A DNA stretch of 64,000 nt from Isoetes taiwanensis (GCA_021234155.1 JAJEKV010000012.1:2947638-3011637), one strand, 5' to 3'. Positions 23,225 to 35,240 are shown, counted from the stretch's first letter. Notes: a model not told the origin generated them from the letters alone. Program-made: numbers and translations.

Positions 23225-24793
23225 TGTGACGCTCCTTGTGCTATATACAGCAGCCCATCGTATACATCGAAGGACCTTCCCCATCCAACGGCCACCCATC
23301 ATATGGGCCCTCTGTCTAACTCGCATCTGGGGACCAGACTATCGAGTAGAGGACACAGAGGTGTCATTTCGTCCCGTCCTCTAGGGGTCCCTATGCCAGG
23401 GGAAGCAAAATATACAACATAAGCACTAGCAATAATAACAACAAACTACCTCGAAAAGTAGTGATAATCCATCCATCCATGTCATCGAATACAACAATAC
23501 AACAAATTCATCAAATAGAGGCTCTACCCAAGGCTCAGACTCAAGGGGGAATTGACTGACGGCTGGGGGCCTCCAGATAGAACAGGCCAAGTTATCGCAA
23601 TGACTTGGGCTGGCAATAGACAATGGCTAGGGTTGACCACTCCATACGTCCCACCTGTGCATACTTTTTGGATAGGCTAAATCAGGCTCTATCATGACTG
23701 TAACTTGCCAGAGACATAATATCATGGTATCACCCAACAAGAATACTCCACGCTGCAAACCCCCCCCCCGTCGATGAGGTAGGAAGGGTTGCATTTCCGC
23801 TTCCCAGAGTGCAGTGGCTCCATGGGCAGCTAGAGGATCGTGGCGACACACATCTACACCCGATTGAACTTCCCAAAACAAGAGGCAGGCCAACACCTAC
23901 AGCTCTTGAGAGTCTGGGTGACACCATTGACCCAGGAAGCGTCGGACTCATACTCGGCCCACACAAAGTGACCGACTATAAGCCTAGCCCGCTATGGGTC
24001 CTCAGTAGCCACGCTCAGCAGGGACCTCCCTCCACTTTGCCACTGACCCCGTTATATAGTGCTCCATCACTCCATAGACTCTGTAGCCAGGTGGGATCTA
24101 TGCACATGCCGCATTCATAATAATGGGAACTAATGGGTCTAAACTAAGAGCATCATCTACTAATGGCTACTAGGTCTCTACCCGCCTTTCCAATACACAA
24201 GAGGTGCACTATGCGATCAAGCACATCATATCAACATAAACTTGATAATAAATGAGAATAACAATTAATCCTAAACACGTACATCTAACTTATAGTTAGG
24301 GTTCATTGGTTAGGGTTCATGTTTAGAACAATAGGTTCTAGAATGGCTCTAATAGGATACAACATGCAACCCAACTGGAATCCACTCGAAATACCTGCTC
24401 CTGACGCACTACCACTAGCACCCTGGTTCTCCATCTCTAGCAGGTGGGTTGAAAGACGATCCTCTTATGTTGCTGCAACTCAGGCTGTCGAAGGCGATCT
24501 TCGAATCGGAGCTGTGATCGCAAACGGTTGGGTCTGGGGTTGGTGGAGCCAAAAGTGGCTAGGGTTTATGGTTTAGCCTTTTATATGTTAAGGTTTACAC
24601 ATAGGTGCGTCTATTTGGCGGTTTGCCTATAAAGTGAGGCCATGTGGAAATGGCTTCTTACCTTTGGCTAAGTAATAGATAAGTTAGTCCTTCTCCCACA
24701 GTGGTCGCATACAAGTCTATTGATGTAGAATTGTATGGTGACGTGGCCATAAAATATACATATTTATACTGTATATTTTAGGAAAACGTCACA
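23225..24793 (-). mobile_element. 5' LTR of a truncated retrotransposon (copy C)
   Basis: A 1569 bp LTR with TGTGACG and CGTCACA at its two ends and an iMet primer-binding site immediately beyond the left end. It shares ordered blocks with copies A and B (CTGTGCATACTTT, a CCAATACACAAGAG-like block, GTTAGGTTCAT-like blocks) but is clearly more diverged. No second LTR in the expected position and no pol frame were seen to its left. Confidence 0.85.
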
Positions 24794-25585
24794 TTTCTTG
24801 CCTCTTCAGTGGGTCACACTTGACCGCCATATTATCTACTTCCAGAAGGTAGTTGGTATGGATAATGAACATCTCCCCAACCTGGCTTATAGAGTGGCCA
24901 TGGCCCACAGCATCTCAAGGCATGCTGGAAGGAGAGGCGGGCACAGTAGTTCTCCAGATGGAATATACAAGAGGATAGATGCACACAAGTTCAAACCGAA
25001 GAGGACCACCATCATCTGCGGCAATACCTTGATGATTGCTTCTCCAGTAAGCTTAGGGATGCTGGTGCTCTTGAACATGTTAAGACAACATACCACAAGC
25101 TCTAGATCATCCCCACGCTTACACACAGTCCATAGCGCTACCTCTATACACATTTTCCATTGAAAAAGCACAAATTGATAGCCTCCATTCGCAGATGAGC
25201 GAATTGAGACGAGAAGATGGACTCGGGAGGCACATGAGAATAGATCACGTGTGTGTGTTAACAGGCGCCATTGAAGATGAAATCCGCACTCTGTAATAAT
25301 GTTCGGTATTCAATCACATCCTGCCAGCTATCTTGAAGTTGGTGCGCCAACCAAAGAAATGCATACCTTATTGGATATAACCTCAATGGGTTCACTAGGA
25401 TCTTATCTCCGGGACATCATGGATGCACATGATTAGTTATGTCCTGGGATGCCGCATTAACATGCATCGCATTGTACCATTGCACAGTCAGCATACCTAT
25501 TACTGCAATCCTATTACTGCAGGGTTTTTTAATCCTAGCAGTGATACATTTGTTGTATTCCTTGTTTAGGTTCCATGGGCCAATT
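24794..25585. other. Probable retroposon body
   Basis: No domain was recognised. It ends in the GTCTCC/pentamer tail at 25586-25624, so it is most likely the 3' part of the same retroposon family as at 21.4 kb. Short opposing open frames at 24798-25171 are not supported. Confidence 0.4.
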
Positions 25586-25624
25586 GGTCTCCGAATATAA
25601 AAATCAATTCAATTCAATTCAATT
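25586..25624 (+). repeat. Retroposon 3' tail with TTCAA-type pentamers
   Basis: GGTCTCCGAATATAAAAATC is followed by four AATTC/TTCAA pentamers. It parallels the tail at 21358-21401 but with a different pentamer. Confidence 0.65.
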
Positions 25625-27290
25625 AAAACCTTTTCATGTTGCTATCAACTCAAATCCATGTTGTGATGGCATATCATCTTTTGGAAATTTACCAACACGA
25701 GTGTGTTATAGGCATATGGCAAGGTTTAAACCAACCTCAAAATGAGATATTGGCGAATATCGCCATTAATAGTGTGGCTTATCTGAGTACTCACGGTCTA
25801 CCTTGGGTATGTAGAGAGGGCTCAGAAGTGCCTCATAGATTGAGTGGATGGATGTAAAGAGCATGTTATTATACAAGTCCATGTCCATTTTGTCTCCTTA
25901 GGCAGCAAGCGTCTCTGCTTGTTGAGCCATAATAATTCATTGTGATATGAATGTTGTTGATGTGTTGTGGGGAAAACCTAGGTGTGTTTCTGTAAAAATA
26001 TTTTTTTCTTTTCCAGAAACCCTAGTGTTTTGCTCTGGCAAGGTTAAAGTTGTGCTCGGAGTGTTCGGCCCAAACCCCGCTATATGTGGCTTAGAAATTT
26101 CAAAAAAGATAAAAGAAAAAACTTCCGGCTACATGTTATACTAGAATTGCGAAAAAAAACCCCTTCGATATATGACATATGTATGGTTCAAGTCCAGAAA
26201 AAATCCCTTTGGGTCACCCACCTTGTTCTTATGTCTAAAACTATGTGAATTCCCCTTGAAGTTGTGTCGATTATGCTTCAAATAAGATGCGTGATTTTCT
26301 TTTTCTTTTTATTATTCTTTCTGAAGGCATTGAAAGTTTCATTGTAGCCATTTGGAATTTCAAGAAGTCTATTCAAGTTACAAGAACTTTCCAAAATACC
26401 TTTTTGAGTGCTATATTCTTAAGTATGCATGCAACAGGATCAAAAGATCCTTCGCCTGAAGTGTATTGCAACTTCTTCAAGATCAAAGTTTTGGGGATGG
26501 CACCAAAGCCATTGGTAACTAGGCAGTATGGGCCTCTTAGACTTCAAATGTTCATCTGAAGCTGCTAAATATTATGTGCAAGGCAAATCATGCAGTTGTC
26601 TCATGGAGGGACTTACATAGGAATTTGTGGCACCGCAAAGCGATCGGGTCGGGCACATTGTGCCATAAATGTACATCTTAATGAACAACTTCATGCAAAT
26701 ATTTGAAGCGCCATGTTGATATAAACATTTGAACATCTAAAGCTAATTTCACTTTCCACCCTTCAAAAAGAAAGTTGTAATATAGATCTTGGGCAGCTCT
26801 ACACTTGATAACCACTCTTCCATCTATAACAAAAGATCGCTTAGACTTGGTCCTCACCAGACTTGGTCCTTGCACTCCAACCTTCAATTCCATTTCAATG
26901 GTATGCTATGGTTACGGGATTCCATCAATGTTATGTTATGAGAGGGATAAAGGCCTAACCTGCGTGTATTATGCTAAAACAAATTGAGGGCCATTTTGTC
27001 CATGCACAATTAATATACAGGGAGAACGTCGTTATTTTCCTTAACAAAATGATCCCCTTTACCTTTCGATCTGGCCAACGATGTAGGTGCCTCAGATCTG
27101 GCAAAGGATATAGGCCCCAGGATGCCAGATGGCGGGTGCCAGCTTTTGATTCCATTTTTAGAACAAGATTGATGCCAAAGACTGCCCTTTCCATTTTTGT
27201 TTTTGCCAGTTCTTGGAGTGATTTTGAGTTTTTACCAGTTGTGTTCCTTGATTCAGATTCAAATTTTGAAAATCGTGGTTTTCTTGAAGA
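25625..27290. other. Intergenic
   Basis: Short open frames (25636-25857, 26287-26559, 26971-27294 on plus; 26678-26893 on minus) have no recognisable domains. Splice-like sites exist but I cannot build a gene model. The last frame ends just before the two-exon gene at 27291 and might be its upstream exon. Confidence 0.4.
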
Positions 27291-27916
27291 TTGATGAGCA
27301 GACGAGTCTTAGACTTGATAAAAAAGGCTTCAACAAAAAGGAAAGATGACGCATATGCACAAAGGTATCATGAGTGGGGAAACAGATATGGTGCTCGTTT
27401 TGGTACATCAACAAAATGCATTCAAGAATTCAATCTAATAGAGATGAGAGAATTTGGGCAGCATCTAGTCTTCTTTATGCAACAAATTGTGAAAAAAAAA
27501 TGGGAAACCCTACAGAGCTACAACAATCACTTGGTCAATTTTGGGAGGTAAGTGAATGCTATTGTAGCAGATTTGGTTTCCAAGGTATTGAGAGTATATG
27601 ATTATATTTATAGAATGTTACAAATTGATTATATCAGATTTTTCAACAGGTTATTGCAATGTATTATTGTTGAACATTATTATAGCAGATTTTGAATATT
27701 ATTTTAGCTATGAAAGCATTCTTTGATTTCAGATTGTTGAGACAGGAACGTAGAACTCGGATACGGGAAACAGCGATGGATGAGCCTGATATTAATATTT
27801 TTGAGCATTCCTTCTTTGCAGCTGCCAAGGAGGCAGCAAATCATGCCATTGCAAAAATCATTGCTGCCCAGCCAAGGAAGCAACGCTTGAATCTTATCAT
27901 AACTATTGCATGGTAA
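27291..27916 (+). CDS. Two-exon gene of unknown function
   Basis: Exon 1 (27291-27547, donor GTAAGT) joins exon 2 (27733-27916, acceptor TTTCAG) in frame. The product is 146 residues ending at TAA. The protein is basic and helix-prone: the N-terminus is MSRRVLDLIKKASTKRK, and the second exon has an EHSFFAAAKEAANHAIAKII helix. I do not recognise a family. Beyond the stop, another frame stays open to a possible donor near 28002, so the true gene may be longer or this copy may be frameshifted. The start is the first Met; upstream exons are possible. It lies about 1.4 kb downstream of the 3' end of the convergent FKBP gene. Confidence 0.45.
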
Positions 27917-28334
27917 ACTTTCTAATCCATGGCAGTAGGGAGTTATATGGGACAAAATGTGTTGAATTTGAACTTGTTGAAGACCATCATGGTCGTTTTG
28001 TAAGGTTAGTTCTTCGTTATTCCTTATTGTGCCTTGTTTTTTGCTTTGTTTATTATTTGATATTCTGATTTATTTCTGAATCTCTCTCTCTTATGTTGTA
28101 GGTTTATGCAGAAGCCCTGAAAAAATCACCCTGGAAATATTAACAATTGCAAGGAATCAGATATGAGAAAACCTGTTGAGGTTTATGAATACATTAATGC
28201 TAACTACTTGGCAATTTGGAGCTCCATTTAAGGATTTATGTTTACTTTTTCTTTTAGCTAGTAAGTAATACGCAATGCTTTATTGTCAAAACTAATATAT
28301 TTGTATTGTAATTGATAGGTTTCAGACGTCTGTT
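27917..28334. other. Possible downstream remnant of the 27.3 kb gene
   Basis: 27917-28002 stays open in another frame with a possible donor (GTTAGT). 28103-28230 contains a further short open piece after a TTATGTTGTAG acceptor. Neither can be joined cleanly. Confidence 0.3.
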
Positions 28335-28468
28335 GATTCTTGCTTGCAATCCTTCCATATTATCTCACGAAAAAATATGTGCTTTGTAGTACATTGGACT
28401 ATGGATTCTTGCTTGCAATCCTTCCAATTATCTCACAAAAAAATATGTGCTTTGTAGTACATTGGACT
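28335..28468 (+). repeat. 69 bp tandem duplication
   Basis: Two copies of a unit that begins GATTCTTGCTTGCAATCCTT and ends GTAGTACATTGGACT, at 28335 and 28404, differ at a few positions. A third copy starts at 28469 and breaks off after GGATTCTT. Confidence 0.85.
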
Positions 28469-28544
28469 GGATTCTTTTCCTAATAAAAACATGTTAGAAA
28501 AAGTTGATATAAAAATCTGAAATGTAAAAAATTATTGTTGTTGG

Positions 28545-29000
28545 GGTATATTCGGACCCGTGGTTAAGTTAAGTTATCATTTTTAACAGAATTTACATTC
28601 GCACTACTAGTTAAGTTAGCAGATAGTTAAGAAATTTAGTTAACTTTTTTAACCAAAAGCACTAACTAAACTTGTCTTTGCACCTTGTTCGGTTCAATTA
28701 GCAAAATTAACTAAAAGTTAACTAAATTAGAAATTAGCACTAAAAGTTAAATCACCCCATAGAGGTCACTTTAAATTTAGTTAATTGTGCTTAAAATTTT
28801 TATGCCTTCGGCTAACTTAACTAGACATGTTCGAAAGCATTTAGTTAACTAGATAAATTATTTTTTAACTAAAGTTAACTAAATGAGTGCGAAATGGTAT
28901 TCCATTAAGTTAGCCTAACCTATTTTTTTGACTAGCTTTGGTGTGAAGACAACCATCCAGTTAGTGTTAACAGTAACCGAACACGAACTATGGCACAGAG
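28545..29000. repeat. AT-rich foldback region, possible hAT-type MITE
   Basis: The stretch is packed with AGTTAACTAAA-like motifs in both orientations. TTGTTCGGTT at 28685-28694 faces AACCGAACAC at 28975-28984 as an inverted pair. These resemble ends of plant hAT MITEs, but no target duplication was confirmed. Confidence 0.4.
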
Positions 29001-29335
29001 GTCAACCCAAAACTTTCTGGACCAACTATGTTCTCATGCCAACAGATCTAAAATAACCCACTCTAGCCACCATTATGTTCTCGACCCAGCTTCATGTCAA
29101 CAACTAAAATACCCGCTCTAATCAACATTAAGAACAGACAAAATAGAAGCATCCAAAAGAAAAATCACCAGATTCCTGAAAAAGCTCATCTTAACAGGCT
29201 CACAATTGCTCAGACTATTAACTTTAACAAGTTAAAGTGCCAATGCCCCAAAATGGCATTACATCATTTGCTTTAATTTCCAATTGCCACACCCTTAACC
29301 ACTGACATCTTTATGTCGGACTATAGGTATACCCA

Positions 29336-32300
29336 TCATGCCGCAGCATCCACAGCCATTGCTTCAGCAGTGTCTTCTTTTACAGTATCACCCTTGCCTG
29401 GTTCCACCTTCTGGCAGTATACAGAACAATCAGCATTCTAATAAAAACCATCAAATGCACAACACCAAGAAATACATGTAGAATTATATAATTAACCTCA
29501 TTATCTACAAGATATCGTTACCTTAGATTCAGGATCTTCCCAACTTAGCCAAGCAAAACATGTTTCCATACATTTTTGCTTCCTTTTATTGTATTCTATT
29601 TGTCTCTGTTTGAAGGTCTTGTACTCTAGCCGAACTTCCCTGCACAGCATGCCACTCATCAGAAGAACAGCATGAGGGCCAGCATAAAGCATGTAATCAT
29701 AGTACCTATTATTTGGATCAATTTCCAATGCTTTTTTTATATCCAATTCTGCTAAATCCATATCTGCAGTTTCAATGTATGCCTGGGCCCTTCTATACAA
29801 TGCTTTCACATTCTGCGACTCTAACTCTAATACCTGAACTCTTCTGTCACAAATTAGCAGACAGACAAAGAAATAATCAAGTCCATGCTTGACTTCAAAT
29901 CTCACCTTAGTGCACAATTTTGCAGCCTCCTTGTAATCTTTAAGCTTCAACTTGCATGCAGCATTATTCAAATTACATGACACCTTCAGTGTTTTTGCTT
30001 GCTTCTTCTGATCTTCATCAAATGAACTGTCATATTCTATAAATTTTACTGCCTATTAAAACGAAAACAAAGGTATTAGCTTACATAGTAAATTCAGCAG
30101 CATAAGAGAAGAGAATACTTACTTTCTCATACTTCTTACTAGCCCGCACATATTTACCCTGTTTAAACAAGGCATTTCCATCTTCCTTCTTTTTAATTGC
30201 TGCCTCAATCTTCTCTTGGGTGTTCATGTCCCATGATTCCTTTTCCTGTTTATCATTTAGCCAATACCATAAATAGTTCTGTTCCATAAAAAGTTTACTA
30301 AGTCCTATAAACTAACTTTACCTTGACAAATGACGTTAGTTCTACTTCATAAATTAGCTTGGAGTTTGGGGGCACTACTGCAAGGTCCCTTGGGGTAGCA
30401 ACTTCACCAAACCCATATTCAGGAGCAATCCAAATGGTTGCAATTTCACCTTTCTTCATAGATGCAACTGCCTTGTCCAGACCTGAGATGACTTGCTCTG
30501 TGACAATAACATGCCTTAGAATCATAACCCTACGCATAGCCTTTTCATGAATGAACCAACATAGCATTGTCATGCATGAACTTCAAGCCTGAATTTCAAT
30601 ATTTGCAAAAATATGCCATCCTGAACTAAATTTATATGTGCTGTAGCTCTTCATGCCTATCCTGAACTATTATATGTACCGTAGCTTCTCATGCCCAAGG
30701 AACTGCACGCAAAAACATACCCTCATCAATCTGGAACTCCAACTCTTCACCCTTTTCAAAAACTGTACCCTCCTCCAACTTAGCTTCATACTTGACTGCA
30801 TTGTAGCAGTAATGAAAAATCAGTAATGCACCCTTGGCATAAGACCAGAGTTCAAATAAGCATAAAATCTACAGATAAACGTACTTTTGACTGTTGCTCC
30901 ATCATTAGGCTTTTCATAACCCTCCCCAGGCTTCAAAATTTTCTTTACAACTTTTTTATCCGTAGTAACATTTTCCACTACCTTCCATGAAATCAATTCC
31001 AAGCTGATAATTAAGGTAGCATTTGAAGGTACAGAAACTCCATCACCCTCAGCTTCATGTCCAGCTTCTCCAAAGCCATCTGCAAAAGGAAGCTCTTAAA
31101 TCAATTCCCCCATATCATGGAACCATCTTCTGAAACCATATATTACGTATTCCACAAAAAATCTTACACTTGGGCCTCACAGTCAAAATCACAGACTCTT
31201 CTCTTTTCATAGTCTTGACCGCTGCACTTATGGCGGGACAGAAGTATCCTGCAACACACCTAGAACTATCAAAATCTGGTCCTATATTGTCCTCAAACAT
31301 CAAACAACTAGACTACTGACCATCCTTCACATAAAACTCAACTCCAGATTCAGGGGTCTGCTTCACTACTTCCCCAGTCTCAAGTCTCGCTTCAAACTTG
31401 ACTGCACAAAAGTTTATCCACCGAAAAATGAGCAGAAGACATTTAATCACATAAAACCTTATAAAGCACGCAAGTTACCTGTGACTTCATCAGCATCCTT
31501 TGGCATCTCCCACTTCGTCCCTTCTTTGACTATCTTCTTTAGGATACCACCGTCTTTACAAATATCTTTCACACTTGCCCATGAAATTAATTCCACTTCA
31601 AATTTCAAAGTTGCATTTGGAGGAATCTTAGGAGGTGATCCCGATTCCCCATATGCTAATTCGGATGGAATTGTGAAGACTGCAGTTTCTCCTTTTTTCA
31701 TGCTAGCTATACCCAGATCCCATCCTTTAATAACTTGACCTGCGAAAAAGAACATTAGAGAAGATCATACCGCAGTTTTCTTAAGTCAAAGCCTTAAAGT
31801 CTTCGAAAATTCCAAACAAAAAGTGATTTTAAGCTTGCTGACTTAGTGAAAGAACTACAGAAAATGGAGACACTCCAGATGTACATAAAAATTATGTTTT
31901 TGCTAGGTAATAGAATCTGCATTCTTCAACCAAGTGCAACACAGTTGACGATATATTAACTGGATTTAATTCGAAATATAACAGGACGAATGTACCTTGA
32001 CCAAGTTTAAAGGTGAAAGGCTCCCCGATCGCGACTGGAGTCGAACTTGGTACCATCCAGCAGAGTTCCTACATAGTGTACTGCGAAAAGAAAAAACATC
32101 AGCCCATCAATCGGAGACCGACTGCGCTCGAGAATTAATGCATCAAAACTTAAACAATATGAAACTTAAAAGCCTCATGATCTGGTACCTTTCACTTCAT
32201 CACCGGATTCAGGATGCTCCCAACCTTCACCACTTTTGACTAAAAGCTTCTTGAGACCTTTACCAATATCACGCTCTTCACCTTCCTTCAAGGACTCGGG

Positions 32301-32381
32301 AATGGGTCTATCGGCATCATCTATACCAGCAGGTTCTGCAAAATCGTCGGCTTCAGGCATTTCAAAATCATCATCCGCCAT
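29336..32381 (-). CDS. FKBP62: FKBP-type peptidyl-prolyl isomerase with TPR domain (ROF1/FKBP62-like), one frameshift
   Basis: Thirteen exons with GT-AG introns: 32381-32189, 32080-31996, 31739-31479, 31401-31321, 31248-31168, 31079-30885, 30795-30722, 30495-30322, 30245-30123, 30052-29906, 29833-29706, 29639-29522 and 29437-29336. The product is about 587 residues, close to plant ROF1/ROF2. It has three FKBP domains (about 57-150, 163-262 and 280-385) and a TPR region (about 395-545). FK1 keeps pocket residues ([20 protein letters not shown]). FK2 and FK3 lack the pocket Trp ([17 protein letters not shown]), so only FK1 is likely catalytic. In the family, the TPR binds HSP90 and the protein modulates heat-stress factors in cytosol and nucleus. 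Exon 2 (CGATCGGGGAGCC) is two bases short of frame at about 32025: either a real mutation or an assembly error. All later exons are in phase. Confidence 0.9.
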
Positions 32382-32491
32382 GGCTGCTTTGCAAAATCAA
32401 CAAGCGGAGTTTGCTATACAGGTAGTGTGCTCGGAATTGGTAGATTGGAGAAGGGAAGAATGGTGTTTATGGTTTATTTTGAATGGAGGAC

Positions 32492-32516
32492 CTTCTGGAC
32501 GCTTCCAGAGCGTTCT
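32492..32516 (-). promoter_or_regulatory. Heat-shock-element-like site of five pentads
   Basis: The plus strand reads CTTCT GGACG CTTCC AGAGC GTTCT, five contiguous alternating nTTCn/nGAnn units with exact 5 bp phasing. Three TTC units are perfect and the two inverted units are GAC and GAG instead of GAA. The site lies 111-135 bp upstream of the FKBP start codon, with an AT-rich CAAAATAAACC stretch between that could be the TATA region. FKBP62/ROF1 genes are heat-induced through HSFs, which fits. Inference from sequence only. Confidence 0.6.
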
Positions 32517-33599
32517 GCCTTATATGTGTTACCGGATAACGGGCAATCGTCGGTAACGTATTTGGGTTATTTTTTTATGCCTCAACCAACAAAAGTTGGC
32601 ATTCGACATTAGTTTAAGGTGTCGAACTTTTAACGAGACTAGTCTAGAAGGTCCCTCGGTTTTTGAATGTTGGGAAGACTATTTGAAAATCTTAAGGCGA
32701 ATTGGATTTGTCTTGTAGGAAGCTTTGTCATCTAGCAGATCCATCTTTGTCCTTTAGCAAAGCGAGGAGGTGGGAAAATAAAACTGCAATGGAAATGGCC
32801 TATATTTCTTCTCTTTCATTTTGTTTATGTGGCAAAGTGGTTAGGGGGCTTTCCCTTAGACATCAAACCTCAGGGTTTTCTCTAGGTTAGGATGATAGCT
32901 TTATTTCGATGGACTCAGGTTTTGACCTGGAGAGGAAGTAATGCATCCCTATTTCTTGGCGCTCAATGTCTTAGACTTGAATTTGATCTATTCACTCAGA
33001 TTTTTTCCTCGTGCACCAGTTGGCTCAGATTCGCATAAAAACCTTCAGGTCTCTTGATCCATGGGAACACGGAAATCTTCCTTCAGAATGTCCCTAAACC
33101 TTCGTATCATAGGGGTTGGAGAGATGAAGATAGACACTCACTCAGACCTGGATGGGGCTTTGCAAATTTTTGAATAATGTCATGCATGTACATGCTGAAG
33201 AAGTAGTCTCTGCTTGCCGGGTAGGAGCTGTCATATCTAATCGCCCTCGCCATCTTCCCGTACAATTTCCGGATACACTTAGTGGACTCCATATCTCATC
33301 TCGTCTCGTCCAGCGAGAGCGGGAGCGGGCATAGTGCACATATGGCCGCCTTTGGCAGAAGACTAGAACGTGCTGAACTCGCCATACTCATGGTCCGTCC
33401 AACCAATGCGTTTTTTCCCTAAATTGATCTGCGTAATTGGCACTTTCCACCTGTTCATTATTCGTAAGGGGGATGCCCTCAAAAAAAAAAGGCAGCTCCG
33501 ATCCAATTGAGTATGAAGGCGACCACGTGCCACATTCTTTTCATCTTTGCCGAACCGAAAAGATGAAATTCGGAGCCTTAAATCAGAGATTGAAGGGAT
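32517..33599. other. Intergenic upstream of the FKBP gene
   Basis: No gene is supported. Overlapping short frames on both strands at 33107-33339 are unconvincing. An A-run lies at 33480-33490 (in a CTCAAAAAAAAAAGG context). The 5' part of the LINE at 33636 may begin within the last hundred or so bases. Confidence 0.45.
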
Positions 33600-33635
33600 T
33601 CGCTGGATGACCTGGTTGTTTAGAGAAAAGCCGAA

Positions 33636-34011
33636 TTGTCTTCTAATTTCCCAAAACCGTCAATAGATTTTAGGGCACAGATTGAATCTCTGGAAGGCAA
33701 ATTACCCTCTCTGGTAGCTGAAACTACCAAAGAGCAAATGAAAATTCACCATGCAGAGATCTCCTCAGAGCAAAGAGACCAAGAAGCTCGGGCCAAAAAC
33801 CTGAAGATATCTGGTCTACATGAGATTGAGGGAGAAAATATTGCAGAAACGGTGAAACATTTCTTCTCAGTTCATGGCCCAAATCATGTATCTACAAGAA
33901 GATTGGGAAAGTCGGACTCTCATACCCGACCTATCTTGGTCAAATTCCAGAATAAAGAGGCAAGAGATCGTGTGCTTCATAACAGAAGTGCACTAAAAGG
34001 AGAAAGGATAT
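33636..34011 (+). pseudogene. LINE ORF1, 5' portion
   Basis: The frame encodes a charged, coiled-coil-prone N-terminus (around IESLEGKLPSLVAETTKEQM) and then a stretch typical of LINE ORF1 nucleic-acid-binding proteins (LVKFQNKEARDRVL). It runs into the MULE terminal repeat at 34012, and the codons after that point belong to the transposon. The same frame continues at 47127-47275. Confidence 0.75.
34003..34011 (+). repeat. 9 bp target-site duplication, left (AAAGGATAT)
   Basis: AAAGGATAT immediately precedes the left TIR and is repeated exactly at 47118-47126 after the right TIR. A 9 bp duplication is the hallmark of Mutator-type transposition. Confidence 0.95.
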
Positions 34012-34068
34012 GGAAGTCCGTATATCTCAAGCGGGATCTGGTTAATGTGGCCAGATTTCCCGTTATCA
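34012..34068 (+). repeat. MULE left terminal inverted repeat
   Basis: 57 bp identical to the reverse complement of 47061-47117. It contains GGTTAATGTGGCCA at 34040-34053, embedded in a small palindrome (CTGG...CCAG). Confidence 0.95.
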
Positions 34069-34567
34069 ACCACTACATTGCCATGCCCGCCATCCATCCG
34101 ATTGATGGCCATGGGGTTTTGGCGCATTAACCCATTCATGGGGCAGGATGCCATGCGAGAGCAGCCATGCGGGATATCCCATGCTACTTGCCATGCCATG
34201 CCAAATCCGCATTAACTGCAACCTGCCAACCGTACCTGCAGAAGTCCCTTGAACCGAATCATTTCTGTCCTGCAGTCATATCATCGCTTTCTGTCCCTTC
34301 AACTTCAACGGCCCGGCCACGTACGTTGCCATACCAAGCGAACTAGACGATTTTATTTCACTTCCATTTCAGGTAATGTCACATGGTCACCCATGGTTAA
34401 TGTGGCCATCAATCGAGGGGATTAATGTGGCCATAGATTTTCAAAATGTCCACCACAACGGTCACTACAACGGTCATGGGTTTAGGGTATATATGGGATG
34501 TCGTGGGTTAGGGTTTAAGGCAATTCATTGGGTTTCAATTCAGTTGAGATCAAGCAATCGAAGAAAC
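34069..34567. other. MULE left subterminal region
   Basis: The first ~130 bp show imperfect inverted similarity to the right subterminal region (shared CCCATTCATGGGGCAGG-like block). Scattered copies of the TTAATGTGGCC motif occur near 34396-34435. Confidence 0.6.
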
Positions 34568-35052
34568 ATGGTGAGGACCAGCAACAAATTTTCGAAAGTG
34601 CGAGTCCCCAATGTTCACACTATTGAAGATGTCGTGGTTCACTTGAATTGGCTTCAGGAGGACGTTGGAACAATTCTTGCAGAGAATAACAGTATCCACA
34701 CATTTAGAAGTGAGCATCTGCTTTTTCCTTCATATGAATTGTTTATTTGTGGTTGTGATTTGATTGTAGCTACACGCTTTATTTATACTGAGAGAGTGGA
34801 GAAAGGTGAGATCAACTTGAACCAGCCCCGCATTACATAGATGACAATGATAGGCCCAATGGAGGGAGCAATGATAGCCGAGTTGAAAATGCGATTATCC
34901 AAGCCAAGGCATTGAAGAAATTGCCGGCTTTGGACTTCTGTGGCGAGGCAACACTCAAGCCCCGCTTTGTTAAACCGTATGAGACACGCAAGTTGGAGAA
35001 GAAGCGTCTCATCGAAGATGTGCTGCAGGGGTTTGATGCAAGTCTTTGCTGA
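34568..35052 (+). CDS. MULE accessory gene, two-part, unknown function
   Basis: A frame starting at MVRTSNKFSKVRVPN (34568) runs to a possible donor GTGAGC at about 34709. A second open stretch (about 34815-35052) encodes a Lys/Glu-rich C-terminus ending KKRLIEDVLQGFDASLC and a TGA. The acceptor that would join them is unclear. I recognise no domain. Both parts lie between the left TIR and the first motif array, where MULEs carry accessory or captured genes. Confidence in the exact exon structure is low. Confidence 0.4.
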
Positions 35053-35240
35053 AGTCCTCGACCACATGTTGTGGTGGGAGTCCATATCCGTGCTGAAGTT
35101 ACCGTCGAGAGCGCGCAGAGGCCATGCAGGATCGGGTTGTTTCTGGATTGAATTACCATTAGCCTTGTATTACCTTTGAAATATATTATATCATACTATT
35201 GAACTCTATTACTGTTGTAATTGTATGTTGACTAAACTAC

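Noticed and set aside
23225-24793. 3' LTR partner of copy B
   Set aside because: Copies B and C are too diverged to be the two LTRs of one insertion, and copy B has its own perfect target duplication as a solo LTR.
30359-32612. Plus-strand ORFs over the FKBP gene
   Set aside because: They are antisense to well-supported exons and show no domains.
34012-34130. C-terminal part of the ORF starting at 33636
   Set aside because: These codons are the MULE TIR (SVYLKRDLVN is also encoded by the right TIR), not LINE protein.
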